From an uncultured Colwellia sp. (lineage in GTDB: Bacteria; Pseudomonadota; Gammaproteobacteria; Enterobacterales; Alteromonadaceae), in NCBI GenBank assembly GCA_913058145.1, contig CAJXQM010000001.1, positions 62,001-126,000 on the forward strand: DNA of 64,000 nt, written 5' to 3'. A model generated the notes under the pieces. It had not been told where the DNA came from. It searched no databases and worked only from the letters and a program-made list of their open reading frames with translations. The position numbers and the translations under genes were made by a program. Of this stretch, positions 8,391 to 17,520 are shown in pieces (the stretch's first letter is position 1; the number at the start of each line of letters is the position of its first letter).

Positions 8391-8837
8391 ATGACATCAT
8401 TGGATTTAAGTATAATATTTTGTTGGTTACTTGTGACTTTTAAATTCTCTAATACATTAATGGTATTGCTAGTATGTATGGCCTTTGTAGGTCAGACAAT
8501 GGCGTCTACTATTATGCCTTATCAGATGATAAGCATGACGGGAATGAACGGAAAAGCGCAATCGCAAAATATGAAAATGATGGATCACAGTAACCATAAT
8601 ATGGTCAGTGAGACTTCTGGCTCTTCTGATACTGATGAAAACTCAGAAGAATCGACGGAAGATTGTTGTACTCAAACATGTAGCTGCTTTATTGGTGGTT
8701 GCTCAAATGTTGCTGTATTCATGAAGGGCGCAGGTAATGCCCCAATCGTTGGTTTATCATCTAAAATACTTTCCTACTCTAATTTGGCCTTAAGCCAAAT
8801 ACCTACATCATTATATCGTCCCCCAATATTAAGCTAA
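8391..8837 (+). CDS. Exported Met/His/Cys-rich protein at the head of the copper cluster
   Basis: I do not recognize a named family. The frame gives 148 residues: a hydrophobic N-terminus ending GQTMAS, then a Met/His stretch (SMTGMNGKAQ, MKMMDHSNHNMVS), an acidic Ser-rich spacer, and a cysteine cluster with five Cys in CCTQTCSCFIGGC. These are metal-ligand residues, and the protein comes just before the DUF411-cusCBA genes, so periplasmic copper or silver binding is likely. A later ATG at about 8460 gives a more normal signal peptide (MVLLVCMAFVGQTMAS), and a TATAAT box at 8411-8416 would fit that shorter form. The start is therefore uncertain. Confidence 0.6.
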   Translation: MTSLDLSIIFCWLLVTFKFSNTLMVLLVCMAFVGQTMASTIMPYQMISMTGMNGKAQSQNMKMMDHSNHNMVSETSGSSDTDENSEESTEDCCTQTCSCFIGGCSNVAVFMKGAGNAPIVGLSSKILSYSNLALSQIPTSLYRPPILS

Positions 8838-9005
8838 ATACAGCCTAAATGTGTCTAAAATTTGGTTCATTTAGCTAACTAATATCTGTATTAGGCTTTT
8901 TTGATCTCGTATTTGTATAAATACTTTCTAACCTCATCAAAAATAACCTAATTAATTTATACCTAATGAAATAAAATATTAATTGATATCCCTATTGGGG
9001 GGGTT

Positions 9006-9530
9006 ATGTTTTCAAATAAATTTACGTTAAAACTTATAACTACTTTTGTTGTAGTCATTTCACTTGCTAGTTGCTCTGATGACGCAAAAGTTATCAGTGT
9101 GGCTCACCCACAAAATGCTAAGTCACAATCTATTGTTCTAGATGTATATAAAAGCCCAACCTGTGGTTGTTGTAAAAAGTGGATCAGTCACATTAATGAG
9201 AATGGCTTTGAATCGAAGGTTCATAGTTCTCAAAACTTTTCAGTCATTAAAGATAAAAAAGGAATAGCGCCTAGATATCGCTCCTGTCATACCGCTATTT
9301 CAACAGAGGGCTATGTTTTTGAAGGACATGTGCCTGCTAAATTCATTAAACAATTCATGAAAGAGACACAGCCTGAAGGCGTTATCGGTTTGTCAGTTCC
9401 AGCGATGCCTGTAGGGACACCGGGAATGGAAGTTGGTGATAAGTTTCAACCCTACAGGGTTTTACTTTTAAAGTCGGATGGCACATATGACATCTTTGCC
9501 ACTGTTCAATCCTATGAGGAACAATTTTAA
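9006..9530 (+). CDS. DUF411 metal-binding lipoprotein
   Basis: Periplasmic DUF411 protein, often encoded with copper and silver efflux genes. The 174-residue protein has a lipobox (ISLASC, Cys23), so it should be lipid-anchored. A thioredoxin-like metal site follows, CGCC at residues 53-56 in KSPTCGCCKKWISH. The usual DUF411 ending is present, with SCHTA, GHVPA, GLSVPAMPVGTPGMEVG and a C-terminal DIFATV. It ends with TAATG, overlapping the first base of the cusC-like gene, so it is translated as part of that operon. The metal specificity is inferred from the neighbours. Confidence 0.88.
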   Translation: MFSNKFTLKLITTFVVVISLASCSDDAKVISVAHPQNAKSQSIVLDVYKSPTCGCCKKWISHINENGFESKVHSSQNFSVIKDKKGIAPRYRSCHTAISTEGYVFEGHVPAKFIKQFMKETQPEGVIGLSVPAMPVGTPGMEVGDKFQPYRVLLLKSDGTYDIFATVQSYEEQF

Positions 9531-11026
9531 TGAATAAGTTAAATGATAGTAACAAGTTTCGCATGAAATGCGGTGCAGGAATTATAGCTATTACTATTTT
9601 TACTGCGAGTGCTGCTAATAATGCCGCAGAATCACCAGAAATGAAGGTTAACGAACCCTTATCATTTGAAAAAGCAGTCAGGGCAGCTCAAAAAAATGAC
9701 CCTTGGTTAACGGGGAATGTTCATAAACAAAGATCCATCGAATCAATGAGTACTGCGGTAAATACATTACCTACTCCGAAAATGTCAATTGGTCTTGCAA
9801 ACTTACCGACGAATGGCTTTGATTTTGGTCAAGAAGGAATGACACAGGCTAAAGTAGGTATTTCACAAATGTTTCCTCGCGGAGATACCTTAGAGTTTAA
9901 GAGCCAACAACTAAAAATTCAAAGTGAAGCATATCCTTATCAAAGAAAAGACAGGGAATCAAAAGTCGCCGTTACCGTGGGAAGTTTGTGGCTTGATGCC
10001 TATCGAGTTCAGCAAAGTATCGCTTTAATTGAAAAAAATAGGTCGCTTTTCGAACAATTAGCCGATGTAGCACAAGCAAGCTATTCATCAGCGTTAGGTA
10101 AAACTCGTCAACAAGATATCGTGCGAGCACAACTAGAGTTAACACGTTTGGAAGATCGGTTAGATAAATTAGCGCAACAGAAAAATCACTATGAAGGAAA
10201 GCTTTCACAATGGTTAACTACATTTTCGACTGCCAAACTTTCTAAGATAAGTAACTCAATAGATGGGGCGTCATTAGTTGCTGACTTAACTTTATATAAC
10301 GCTTTACATAATATAAAGCTAAGTCAGCAACTACCTCAAATCAACTTATTAAATCCTAGTTTTGTCTACACAGAAAGTTGGCTTAAGGTAGGGGAATTGG
10401 TTCCGTATTTATCAAATCATCCTTCGGTTATTGCGGTAGAAAAGAAAATAAATGCCACTAGAACAGGGGTTAAATTAGCGAAGCAAAAGTACAAACCTGA
10501 ATGGGGTGTAAATGCAAGCTATGGATATCGCGGGGATGACCCAATGGGCAGAAGTAGAGCTGATTTATTCTCAGTTGGTGTGACGTTCGATCTGCCAATT
10601 TTTACTGAAAATCGACAAGATAATGAGGTTCAATCCGCTATTTCTAAAACTGAGGCGATGAAAACTGAAAAGCTACTATTACTTAGACAATTGCTAGGCG
10701 CTTATTCAAGCGCAAAAGGCAGGTTATTACGTTTAATAGACAGACAAGATCTATATAAGAAGAAATTATTACCGCAAATACATGATCAAGCAGAAGCGTC
10801 TTTGACCGCTTACACCAATGATGACGGCGATTTTTCAGAAGTTGTTCGTTCACGTATTGCTGTGCTAAATGCAGAAATAGATCATCTAACACTAAACGTA
10901 GAAGAACAGAAAATACTGCTAGAGCTTAATTACCTTCTTATCGGCAATATTAATTCTGCAATGACACAAAAAAAAACAAATTTAGCAAATAGCAACCAAT
11001 ATGCTGCTATTGCGGGAGAAAAATAA
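9530..11026 (+). CDS. cusC: TolC-family outer-membrane channel of a Cus-type efflux system
   Basis: Outer-membrane exit duct of a tripartite copper/silver RND pump. The 498-residue protein has an N-terminal signal-like segment (about residues 14-30, ending SAANNA) and two TolC-type repeats with long helices, first about 50-240 and then about 285-475. The motif GVTFDLPIFTENRQDNEV in the second half is typical of heavy-metal TolC proteins. It overlaps its two neighbours by one base each (TAATG junctions), which makes DUF411-cusC-cusB-cusA one translational unit. The cusC name refers to role; sequence identity to E. coli CusC is probably low. Confidence 0.88.
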   Translation: MNKLNDSNKFRMKCGAGIIAITIFTASAANNAAESPEMKVNEPLSFEKAVRAAQKNDPWLTGNVHKQRSIESMSTAVNTLPTPKMSIGLANLPTNGFDFGQEGMTQAKVGISQMFPRGDTLEFKSQQLKIQSEAYPYQRKDRESKVAVTVGSLWLDAYRVQQSIALIEKNRSLFEQLADVAQASYSSALGKTRQQDIVRAQLELTRLEDRLDKLAQQKNHYEGKLSQWLTTFSTAKLSKISNSIDGASLVADLTLYNALHNIKLSQQLPQINLLNPSFVYTESWLKVGELVPYLSNHPSVIAVEKKINATRTGVKLAKQKYKPEWGVNASYGYRGDDPMGRSRADLFSVGVTFDLPIFTENRQDNEVQSAISKTEAMKTEKLLLLRQLLGAYSSAKGRLLRLIDRQDLYKKKLLPQIHDQAEASLTAYTNDDGDFSEVVRSRIAVLNAEIDHLTLNVEEQKILLELNYLLIGNINSAMTQKKTNLANSNQYAAIAGEK

Positions 11027-12642
11027 TGAGCGCTAACACCAACACTTTAGGAAATAAGATTAAACCAATAATTGTCGGCATGATCATAGGCGGTATTCTT
11101 ACTTTTGGGGCAACTAACTTTATAACTCCCTCTGGAAATGACCAAGTAACTAGCGCTAAATCTGACGAGAAACAACCGCTATATTGGGTAGCGCCAATGG
11201 ATGCAAATTATAAAAGAGATAAGCCGGGTAAATCACCGATGGGGATGGATTTAGTGCCTGTTTATGATGATGGAGGCAAAGGACCCGATGAAGGTCCTGG
11301 AACAATCCGCATTTCACCAGATGTTGTGAACAACCTCGGTGTACGTACCATAGCAGCAAACTATAAAGCATTACATACTGAAATAAATACTGTGGGTTAT
11401 GTTACTTATAATGAAGATAAACTTGTTCATATTCACCCGCGTGTTCAAGGTTGGATTGAGAAGTTATATGTTAAGTCTATTGGTGATTATGTTAAAAAAA
11501 ATCAGCCACTATACGATATATATTCGCCAGCGTTGGTTAATGCGCAAGAAGAATTATTGTTGGCATTAGCTCGTAAAAATAGTCGATTAATTACTGCTGC
11601 ACAAAATAGATTATCAGCATTACAGTTACCTCAATCAGCCATTAAAAAACTGAAAAAGACAAAGAAAGTTCAGCAGACAATTACTTTCTATTCTCCGCAG
11701 AATGGTGTTGTTGAAAACCTTAAAATACGTGAAGGGTTCTTCGTAAAACCTGGTTCAACGTTGATGTCAATTGGTGATTTATCAGAAGTATGGGTTGAGG
11801 CTGAAGTTTTTGAAAGACAGGCAGGTCAAGTTAAAACGGGTACACCCGTCACTATGACACTTGATTATTTACCCGGTAAAACGTGGAAGGGTCAAGTGGA
11901 TTTTATCTACCCAACCCTTGATGCTAAAACACGTACGGTGAAAGTACGTTTGCGTTTCAATAATGAAAACGGTGAATTTAAACCTAATATGTTTGCACAA
12001 ATTGCAATTCATACCACGGGTGATGAACAAGCATTACTTATTCCCAAAGAAGCCCTCATTAGAACGGGTAACCAAGATAGAGTTGTGCTTGCCTTAGGTG
12101 AAGGTAGCTTCAAATCTGTTGAGGTTTCTGTGGGGCGTTATGACAGTGAAAGCGTCGAAATACTTAAGGGGCTTAGCGAGGGTGAGAAGGTTGTCAGTTC
12201 AGCTCAATTCTTACTTGATTCAGAATCAAGTAAATCATCTGATTTTAAGCGTATGCATTATGAATCTGACCAAGAGGAATCTACCGAAGATGAGTCAACA
12301 GAGGTGGATATGAGTGATAACAGTGACAGCGTTTCCTCTGCCACCGTCTCTTCTGCCAGAGTGAATGGTACAGTCGTTTCGGCAATGGTTGAGCATAGAA
12401 TGGTCACCATTGACCGAGAAGCTATTGTAGAGTGGGGACGTGAAGCAGATAGGGTTGATTTTATTGTTGATGAAAATGTAGATATGGGCTTATTTTCAAA
12501 CAATGCTTATGTGATGTTCACCTTTGAAGTGAGAGAAGGTGATTTTCTTATTGTCAGTGCGATGACAATGTCTACACCTAAACTTCAATCTGACTCTGCG
12601 CTGTCTGCACGAAAAGATGTTACTAACGACGAAGGAGAATAA
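11026..12642 (+). CDS. cusB: CusB-type periplasmic adaptor with metal-binding N-terminus and CusF-like C-terminus
   Basis: Membrane-fusion protein linking CusA to CusC. The 538-residue protein has an N-terminal membrane anchor (about 15-32) and a heavy-metal-binding domain (residues 53-80, YWVAPMDANYKRDKPGKSPM onward). The barrel-sandwich hybrid and beta-barrel adaptor follow (about 120-400). After an acidic Ser/Glu linker (about 405-440) comes a C-terminal domain (about 445-525) that resembles CusF, the periplasmic copper chaperone. CusF is a separate gene in E. coli, so the chaperone appears fused to the adaptor here. One-base overlap with both neighbours. Confidence 0.9.
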   Translation: MSANTNTLGNKIKPIIVGMIIGGILTFGATNFITPSGNDQVTSAKSDEKQPLYWVAPMDANYKRDKPGKSPMGMDLVPVYDDGGKGPDEGPGTIRISPDVVNNLGVRTIAANYKALHTEINTVGYVTYNEDKLVHIHPRVQGWIEKLYVKSIGDYVKKNQPLYDIYSPALVNAQEELLLALARKNSRLITAAQNRLSALQLPQSAIKKLKKTKKVQQTITFYSPQNGVVENLKIREGFFVKPGSTLMSIGDLSEVWVEAEVFERQAGQVKTGTPVTMTLDYLPGKTWKGQVDFIYPTLDAKTRTVKVRLRFNNENGEFKPNMFAQIAIHTTGDEQALLIPKEALIRTGNQDRVVLALGEGSFKSVEVSVGRYDSESVEILKGLSEGEKVVSSAQFLLDSESSKSSDFKRMHYESDQEESTEDESTEVDMSDNSDSVSSATVSSARVNGTVVSAMVEHRMVTIDREAIVEWGREADRVDFIVDENVDMGLFSNNAYVMFTFEVREGDFLIVSAMTMSTPKLQSDSALSARKDVTNDEGE

Positions 12643-15600
12643 TGATGATAACGTCCATTATTCGTTGGTCTGTTAGTAATCGATTTTTCGTATTACTAGC
12701 GACATTTTTACTTGTTGGCGCCGGATTATATTCCGTCAACAAAACACCTATTGATGCACTGCCTGATTTATCAGACGTGCAAGTGATAATAAAAACAAGC
12801 TACCCAGGACAAGCACCACAAGTCGTCGAAGATCAGGTAACTTACCCAATGACTACAGCCATGCTGTCAGTTCCGGGTGCCGTTACAGTGCGAGGTTATT
12901 CATTTTTTGGTGACTCCTACGTTTACGTTATTTTCGATGAAGATACAGATCTTTACTGGGCACGTTCAAGGGTACTTGAGTATTTAAGTCAAGTTGCCCC
13001 CAATTTACCGAGTGCTGCTCGTCCTCAACTAGGTCCTGATGCAACAGGCGTTGGTTGGGTATATTTGTATGCACTTACCGATAAAACAGGCCAACATGAT
13101 TTAAGTCAATTACGAAGTATACAAGACTGGTTTTTAAAGTTTGAGTTACAAACTGTTCCCGGCGTGTCAGAAGTTTCTGCGCTCGGCGGAATGGTTAAGC
13201 AATATCAAGTGAAAATAGATCCTGATAAGTTACGTGCTTTTGATATTCCACTTTCTCATATTCAAATGGCCATTAAACAGGGTAATCAGGAAATAGGGGC
13301 ATCAGTTGTTGAGATGGCCGAAGCTGAGTATATGGTCAGAACGACAGGTTACATCAAAAGTGTAGATGACTTAGAAAATATTCCGCTGGGGGTAAACAAT
13401 AATGGTACACCATTACTGTTAAAGGATGTGGCAGATATTGGCACTGGGCCACAAATGCGTCGAGGTGTGGCTGAGCTTAATGGCGAAGGTGAAACCGTTG
13501 GTGGCATAGTCGTGATGCGTTTTGGTGAAAATGCTCAGCAAGTGATAAAAAGTGTAAAAGAAAAGCTTGAACAACTTAAGAAAGGACTGCCTGAAGGCGT
13601 TGAAATAGTGCCTGTATATGACCGCTCTGCATTGATTGAACGAGCAGTCGATAATTTGGGGTATAAGCTGCTTGAAGAATTTGGCGTAGTCGCATTAGTT
13701 TGCGTAATTTTCCTATTCCATGTTCGCTCTTCTTTAGTGGCGATTGTTAGTCTACCTGTAGGTATTTTAACCGCATTTATTATTATGCATATCCAAGGTC
13801 TTAACGCAAACATCATGTCACTTGGGGGGATCGCAATTGCTATTGGTGCGATGATTGATGGTGCTATTGTCATGATTGAAAATATGCATAAGCATATGGA
13901 GAAAACGCCTTTAACTAATGAAAACCGTTGGCAAATTGTGACAGAATCAGCCAGCGAAGTAGGTCCTGCACTATTCTTTAGTTTGTTGATTATTACGGTT
14001 AGTTTTGTTCCCGTGTTTACCTTAGAAGCGCAAGAAGGACGGATGTTTGCCCCACTAGCATTTACAAAAACTTATGCTATGGCTGCCTCTGCTGCACTGG
14101 CCATTACGTTAGTACCCGTACTAATGGGATATTTTATCCGAGGTAAAGTACTACCTGAGCATAAAAACCCGGTAAATAGATTTTTGACCTTTATCTATAT
14201 GCCAGCGTTGAAAACTGTTTTACGTTTTCCAAAAATGACTTTAGTTGCTGCATTAGCTGTTCTTGCGATTGGCATATATCCACTTGATAAAATCGGTAGC
14301 GAATTTATTCCGCCTCTTGATGAAGGTGATCTGATGTATATGCCAACGACCTATCCTGGTATTTCGATAGGCCAGGCACGTCAATTGCTACAGCAAACAG
14401 ATAAGTTGATTAAAACTGTTCCAGAAGTAAAAACAGTATTCGGTAAAGTAGGTCGTGCTGAAACAGCAACAGATCCAGCACCGCTCACAATGATTGAAAC
14501 CTTTATCCAGTTAAAGCCACATGATGAATGGCGAGAAGGGGTAACAACTGAAAGCTTGAAAAAAGAACTAGATGCTTTAGTTAAGCTACCAGGGGTAACT
14601 AACGCTTGGGTTATGCCAATTAAGACGCGTATTGATATGTTAGCAACAGGTATTAAAACACCTGTAGGCATAAAGATTGCGGGTCCTAAACTGGAAGTTA
14701 TTCAAGAAATAGGGAAGGAAATAGAAGTCATTTTAGCCGATGTACCGGGTACTGCGTCAGTGTATTCAGAGCGTGTTGCGGGAGGTCGATATATAAAAGT
14801 TGATATTCAGCGAGCAAAAGCAGCTCGCTATGGTTTAAATATTGCTGAAATTCAACAAGTGGTGGCAACGGCTATCGGTGGAATGAATGTCACTAAAACG
14901 GTTGAAGGTTTAGAGCGTTATCCGGTAAATCTGCGTTATCCTCAGGACTATCGTGATTCCCCTGAACAATTATCCTTGCTGCCTATTGTCACCCCTAATG
15001 GACAACGTATTTCATTGGGAGATGTCGCTAATATCATTGTAGAAGATGGACCTCCGGGTATTAAATCTGAAAATGCCCGTTTAAATGGCTGGGCCTTTGT
15101 TGATATCGAGGGTGTTGATGTTGGAACCTATGTAGTTGCTGCTCAGAAAGTCGTGGCAGATAAGCTCAAACTTCCTGCTGGTTACTCTATCGCTTGGGCG
15201 GGGCAATATGAATACATGCAACGTGCTAAAGCCAAGTTAGCTTATGTTGTGCCATTAACTTTATTTATTATTATCATTCTTCTGTATCTAAATTTTAGAA
15301 ATGTGATTGAAGTGGCTATGATTATGGGCACGTTACCGCTAGCGATGGTTGGTAGCATATGGTTGATGTATTTAGAGGGCTATAACTTCTCTGTGGCTGT
15401 TGGTGTCGGTTTTATCGCGCTAGCGGGTGTTGCTGTTGAAATTGGCGTCATCATGTTGGTGTATTTAAATCAAGCTTACCAAAAAATGCTTAGTGAACAT
15501 CGTTTAAAGGATATTTCCACTACAAAAGAAGATGTATTACAGGCGGTTTTACATGGCGCGGGTATGCGTGTTCGTCCAGTTATGATGACGGCAGCGGCTA

Positions 15601-15782
15601 TTATTGTTGGCTTACTACCCATTTTGTACGGAACGGGTACTGGCTCTGAGGTCATGAGTCGTATTGCTGCACCAATGGTTGGCGGCATGATGAGTGCGGT
15701 CATCTTAACGTTGCTTGTGTTACCTGCATTATTTTATTTGTGGCGCTCGTCATCGATAAAAAGCACAGAGTCAAAAGTATAG
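12642..15782 (+). CDS. cusA: CusA-type heavy-metal RND efflux pump
   Basis: Proton-driven inner-membrane pump for Cu(I)/Ag(I). The length of 1046 residues is right for the HME-RND family. It starts MMITSIIRWSVSNRFFVLL, has the porter-domain motifs (PIDALPDLSDVQVIIKT, GVWEVS-like VPGVSEVSALGG), the TM4 proton-relay motif GAMIDGAIVMIENMHK (about residue 400), and ends in TM12 (MMSAVILTLLVLPALFYLW). Two adjacent ATG codons exist at 12642 and 12645; GGAGAA precedes them. Methionine-rich positions in the porter domain fit monovalent metal. It is followed by a hairpin that could end the operon. Confidence 0.95.
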   Translation: MMITSIIRWSVSNRFFVLLATFLLVGAGLYSVNKTPIDALPDLSDVQVIIKTSYPGQAPQVVEDQVTYPMTTAMLSVPGAVTVRGYSFFGDSYVYVIFDEDTDLYWARSRVLEYLSQVAPNLPSAARPQLGPDATGVGWVYLYALTDKTGQHDLSQLRSIQDWFLKFELQTVPGVSEVSALGGMVKQYQVKIDPDKLRAFDIPLSHIQMAIKQGNQEIGASVVEMAEAEYMVRTTGYIKSVDDLENIPLGVNNNGTPLLLKDVADIGTGPQMRRGVAELNGEGETVGGIVVMRFGENAQQVIKSVKEKLEQLKKGLPEGVEIVPVYDRSALIERAVDNLGYKLLEEFGVVALVCVIFLFHVRSSLVAIVSLPVGILTAFIIMHIQGLNANIMSLGGIAIAIGAMIDGAIVMIENMHKHMEKTPLTNENRWQIVTESASEVGPALFFSLLIITVSFVPVFTLEAQEGRMFAPLAFTKTYAMAASAALAITLVPVLMGYFIRGKVLPEHKNPVNRFLTFIYMPALKTVLRFPKMTLVAALAVLAIGIYPLDKIGSEFIPPLDEGDLMYMPTTYPGISIGQARQLLQQTDKLIKTVPEVKTVFGKVGRAETATDPAPLTMIETFIQLKPHDEWREGVTTESLKKELDALVKLPGVTNAWVMPIKTRIDMLATGIKTPVGIKIAGPKLEVIQEIGKEIEVILADVPGTASVYSERVAGGRYIKVDIQRAKAARYGLNIAEIQQVVATAIGGMNVTKTVEGLERYPVNLRYPQDYRDSPEQLSLLPIVTPNGQRISLGDVANIIVEDGPPGIKSENARLNGWAFVDIEGVDVGTYVVAAQKVVADKLKLPAGYSIAWAGQYEYMQRAKAKLAYVVPLTLFIIIILLYLNFRNVIEVAMIMGTLPLAMVGSIWLMYLEGYNFSVAVGVGFIALAGVAVEIGVIMLVYLNQAYQKMLSEHRLKDISTTKEDVLQAVLHGAGMRVRPVMMTAAAIIVGLLPILYGTGTGSEVMSRIAAPMVGGMMSAVILTLLVLPALFYLWRSSSIKSTESKV

Positions 15783-15808
15783 AGACATTAATTTATAAAA
15801 ACTAATAT

Positions 15809-15836
15809 CGTCAATGCAAATTGTATTGCATTGACG
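15809..15836 (+). terminator. Hairpin after cusA
   Basis: A perfect 11-bp stem (CGTCAATGCAA with TTGCATTGACG) and a 6-base loop lie 27 bases after the cusA stop. The following bases are AATTTAA, not a strong T run. It may be a weak terminator or an mRNA-stabilizing hairpin before the next gene. Confidence 0.5.
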
Positions 15837-15878
15837 AATTTAACCAAAAAACATTAATTATGAACGTAGGAGTAAACT

Positions 15879-16208
15879 ATGAAAACAGTATTAATTAAAA
15901 CCTTAACTAAAAAAGTCACTAAAATCGCTTTGGTATTAATACCAGCACTTACTTTATCGATGACAGCGACAGCACATGACCCTAGCATGCATGTAAAAAA
16001 GGCTGAAAAAGCTGATTGTAGCAAAATGGATCACAGTAAGATGGATATGAAAGATCCTGTTGCTATGGCTATGATGAAAAAGTGCATGAAACAAGCTGAA
16101 AAATCCAAAGGGCAAATGGATCATAGTAAAATGGATAAAAATATGGACCACAGCACAATGAAAAAAATTGATGATAAAATAAGTGAGAATGAACAACATA
16201 ATCATTAA
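15879..16208 (+). CDS. Periplasmic Met/His-rich putative copper-binding protein
   Basis: A 109-residue protein with a signal peptide (about residues 1-31, ending ATA) and a mature part built of repeated MDHSKM-type units: DCSKMDHSKMDMKDP, GQMDHSKMDKNMDHSTM. It has only two cysteines. Repeated M-D-H-S-x-M motifs are seen in copper-binding resistance proteins such as PcoE/SilE-like or CopB-like tails, where Met and His bind Cu(I)/Ag(I). It is preceded by AGGAG and lies between cusA and a cytochrome c gene. No named family is certain. The likely role is a periplasmic metal sponge. Confidence 0.75.
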   Translation: MKTVLIKTLTKKVTKIALVLIPALTLSMTATAHDPSMHVKKAEKADCSKMDHSKMDMKDPVAMAMMKKCMKQAEKSKGQMDHSKMDKNMDHSTMKKIDDKISENEQHNH

Positions 16209-16224
16209 TTTAACTTGAGAAAAT

Positions 16225-16260
16225 ACTTAGTACAAAAATTTGCACTAAGTGTTTTTATTT
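16225..16260 (+). terminator. Terminator or attenuator after the Met/His-rich gene
   Basis: ACTTAGT (16225-16231) pairs with ACTAAGT (16244-16250), with an inner CAAA/TTTG pairing, and is followed by GTTTTTATTT. It ends 15 bases before the start of the cytochrome c gene, so read-through would be needed for that gene unless it has its own promoter. Confidence 0.75.
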
Positions 16261-16274
16261 AGGAAGGAAGGGCT

Positions 16275-16808
16275 ATGAGAATACTTAAATTACTACTGTT
16301 AGTTGTAGTGTTAGGAACAGGAACAGCAACGACCATTATGTATTCAGGAATAGTCAATGTGGCAGCCGATGAACCGCACAGTGATTTTGTTTATTGGCTA
16401 CTAGAAGAAACCAGAGAAAGCTCAATAAAAAAGGCAGCTCAAAATATTAAAGTACCAGACTTAGAAGATCCTGAAATGCTATTGATGGGGGGAACTGATT
16501 ATGAATTTATGTGTTCTAGCTGTCATTTAAAGCCGGGACAAAGTGAGAGTGATATGAGCATAGGGTTATACCCAGCACCTCCTAATTTGACTCTTTCTAA
16601 TGAAGAGCATGTTGGTCATGAGCACGAAAATGATGAACAGGCTTCTCGTAAAAGCTTTTGGGTGATAAAACATGGTATTAAAGCTTCTGCAATGCCTGCT
16701 TGGGGTAAAACACATGATGATGAACGTATTTGGGCAATGGTGGCATTTATAAAAAGGTTACCCACGTTGACACAAGAGCAATATCAAATACTTACAGCAG
16801 TAGAATGA
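16275..16808 (+). CDS. Membrane-anchored or secreted cytochrome c of the copper cluster
   Basis: Single-heme c-type cytochrome domain. The 177-residue protein has an N-terminal hydrophobic segment (about 1-24), a heme-attachment motif CSSCH at residues 80-84, and a likely axial methionine at 140 in SAMPAWGK. A His-rich loop (EEHVGHEHENDEQ) lies in between. GGAAGG precedes the ATG. Cytochromes of this kind are common in proteobacterial cus/cop islands, but their role is not settled; electron transfer in copper oxidation is one possibility. It lies just after a terminator and 290 bases before the MerR gene. Confidence 0.88.
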   Translation: MRILKLLLLVVVLGTGTATTIMYSGIVNVAADEPHSDFVYWLLEETRESSIKKAAQNIKVPDLEDPEMLLMGGTDYEFMCSSCHLKPGQSESDMSIGLYPAPPNLTLSNEEHVGHEHENDEQASRKSFWVIKHGIKASAMPAWGKTHDDERIWAMVAFIKRLPTLTQEQYQILTAVE

Positions 16809-17008
16809 TCATAAACACAACATTTTAATAGAAAAATATGAAAGGTTCCCGCTCTATTAATACTGATGTATTAGAGCAGCAAGTGAAGGTATGGCAAGTA
16901 TTGTTCTGTTAAATAAAGAGGAAAAATAGCCCATATCCATTGGTCACATTAACTCTGATACGATCAACTTCTTTGCTTAACAATTTTCTAAAAATCACCA
17001 CTTTCTAT

Positions 17009-17039
17009 TTGACCTGTGCCTTAGACACAGGTGTAAGCT
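17009..17039 (+). promoter_or_regulatory. MerR-type promoter/operator for the merR-copA operon
   Basis: TTGACC at 17009-17014 and TAAGCT at 17034-17039 are separated by 19 bases, the overlong spacer that MerR-family activators correct by untwisting the DNA. Within it lies a perfect dyad, ACCTGTG (17012-17018) and CACAGGT (17026-17032). It is 58 bases upstream of the regulator start and should drive regulator, CopA and the genes after it. Confidence 0.9.
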
Positions 17040-17097
17040 ACTCATACGGTATTAAATAAAACACGTTATTTGAATGTTCTGACAGAGGATTTTTGTG

Positions 17098-17520
17098 ATG
17101 AGAGTAACAGAGTTAGCGAATGCCCTAAATACAACGCCAGATACGGTGCGTTACTACACCAAAATTGGGCTTATTACTCCCATTAAAAGCCCAAGTAATG
17201 GGTATAAGACCTATGGTGAAAAAGTGCAGCAGAGACTTAAATTTATTTTGAGTGCTCGACAATTAGATTTCTCAGTAGAAGAGATTAAAAATATTTTAAT
17301 TGAATCTGATAAGGGGCATACCGCTTGCCCATTGGTGCGAGAAATTGTTGAACGCCATCTTGCTGAAACAGAAAAGCAGTTTCAAGCAACATTATTATTA
17401 AGAGAAAAGCTAAGAAATGCCATCGATGATTGGCAGAGTAAACCGAATAAAGCCCCCACAGGGCACATGATTTGTCACCTTATTGAAGGTGATGAGTGCG
17501 AAGGAGATAATAATGAATAA
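17098..17520 (+). CDS. MerR-family metal-responsive regulator
   Basis: Metal sensor that should activate the promoter just upstream and so the copA gene. The 140-residue protein has the MerR winged helix (residues 1-70, [26 protein letters not shown]) and a dimerization helix. Its metal loop has Cys126 and Cys134 in CHLIEGDEC, the C-x7-C spacing of CueR and ZntR. It also has Cys77 in GHTACPLV; CueR has Ser at that place and divalent-metal sensors have Cys. I chose the ATG at 17098, because AGAGGA lies upstream of it; a GTG one codon earlier is possible. It overlaps copA by 8 bases. Confidence 0.9.
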   Translation: MRVTELANALNTTPDTVRYYTKIGLITPIKSPSNGYKTYGEKVQQRLKFILSARQLDFSVEEIKNILIESDKGHTACPLVREIVERHLAETEKQFQATLLLREKLRNAIDDWQSKPNKAPTGHMICHLIEGDECEGDNNE

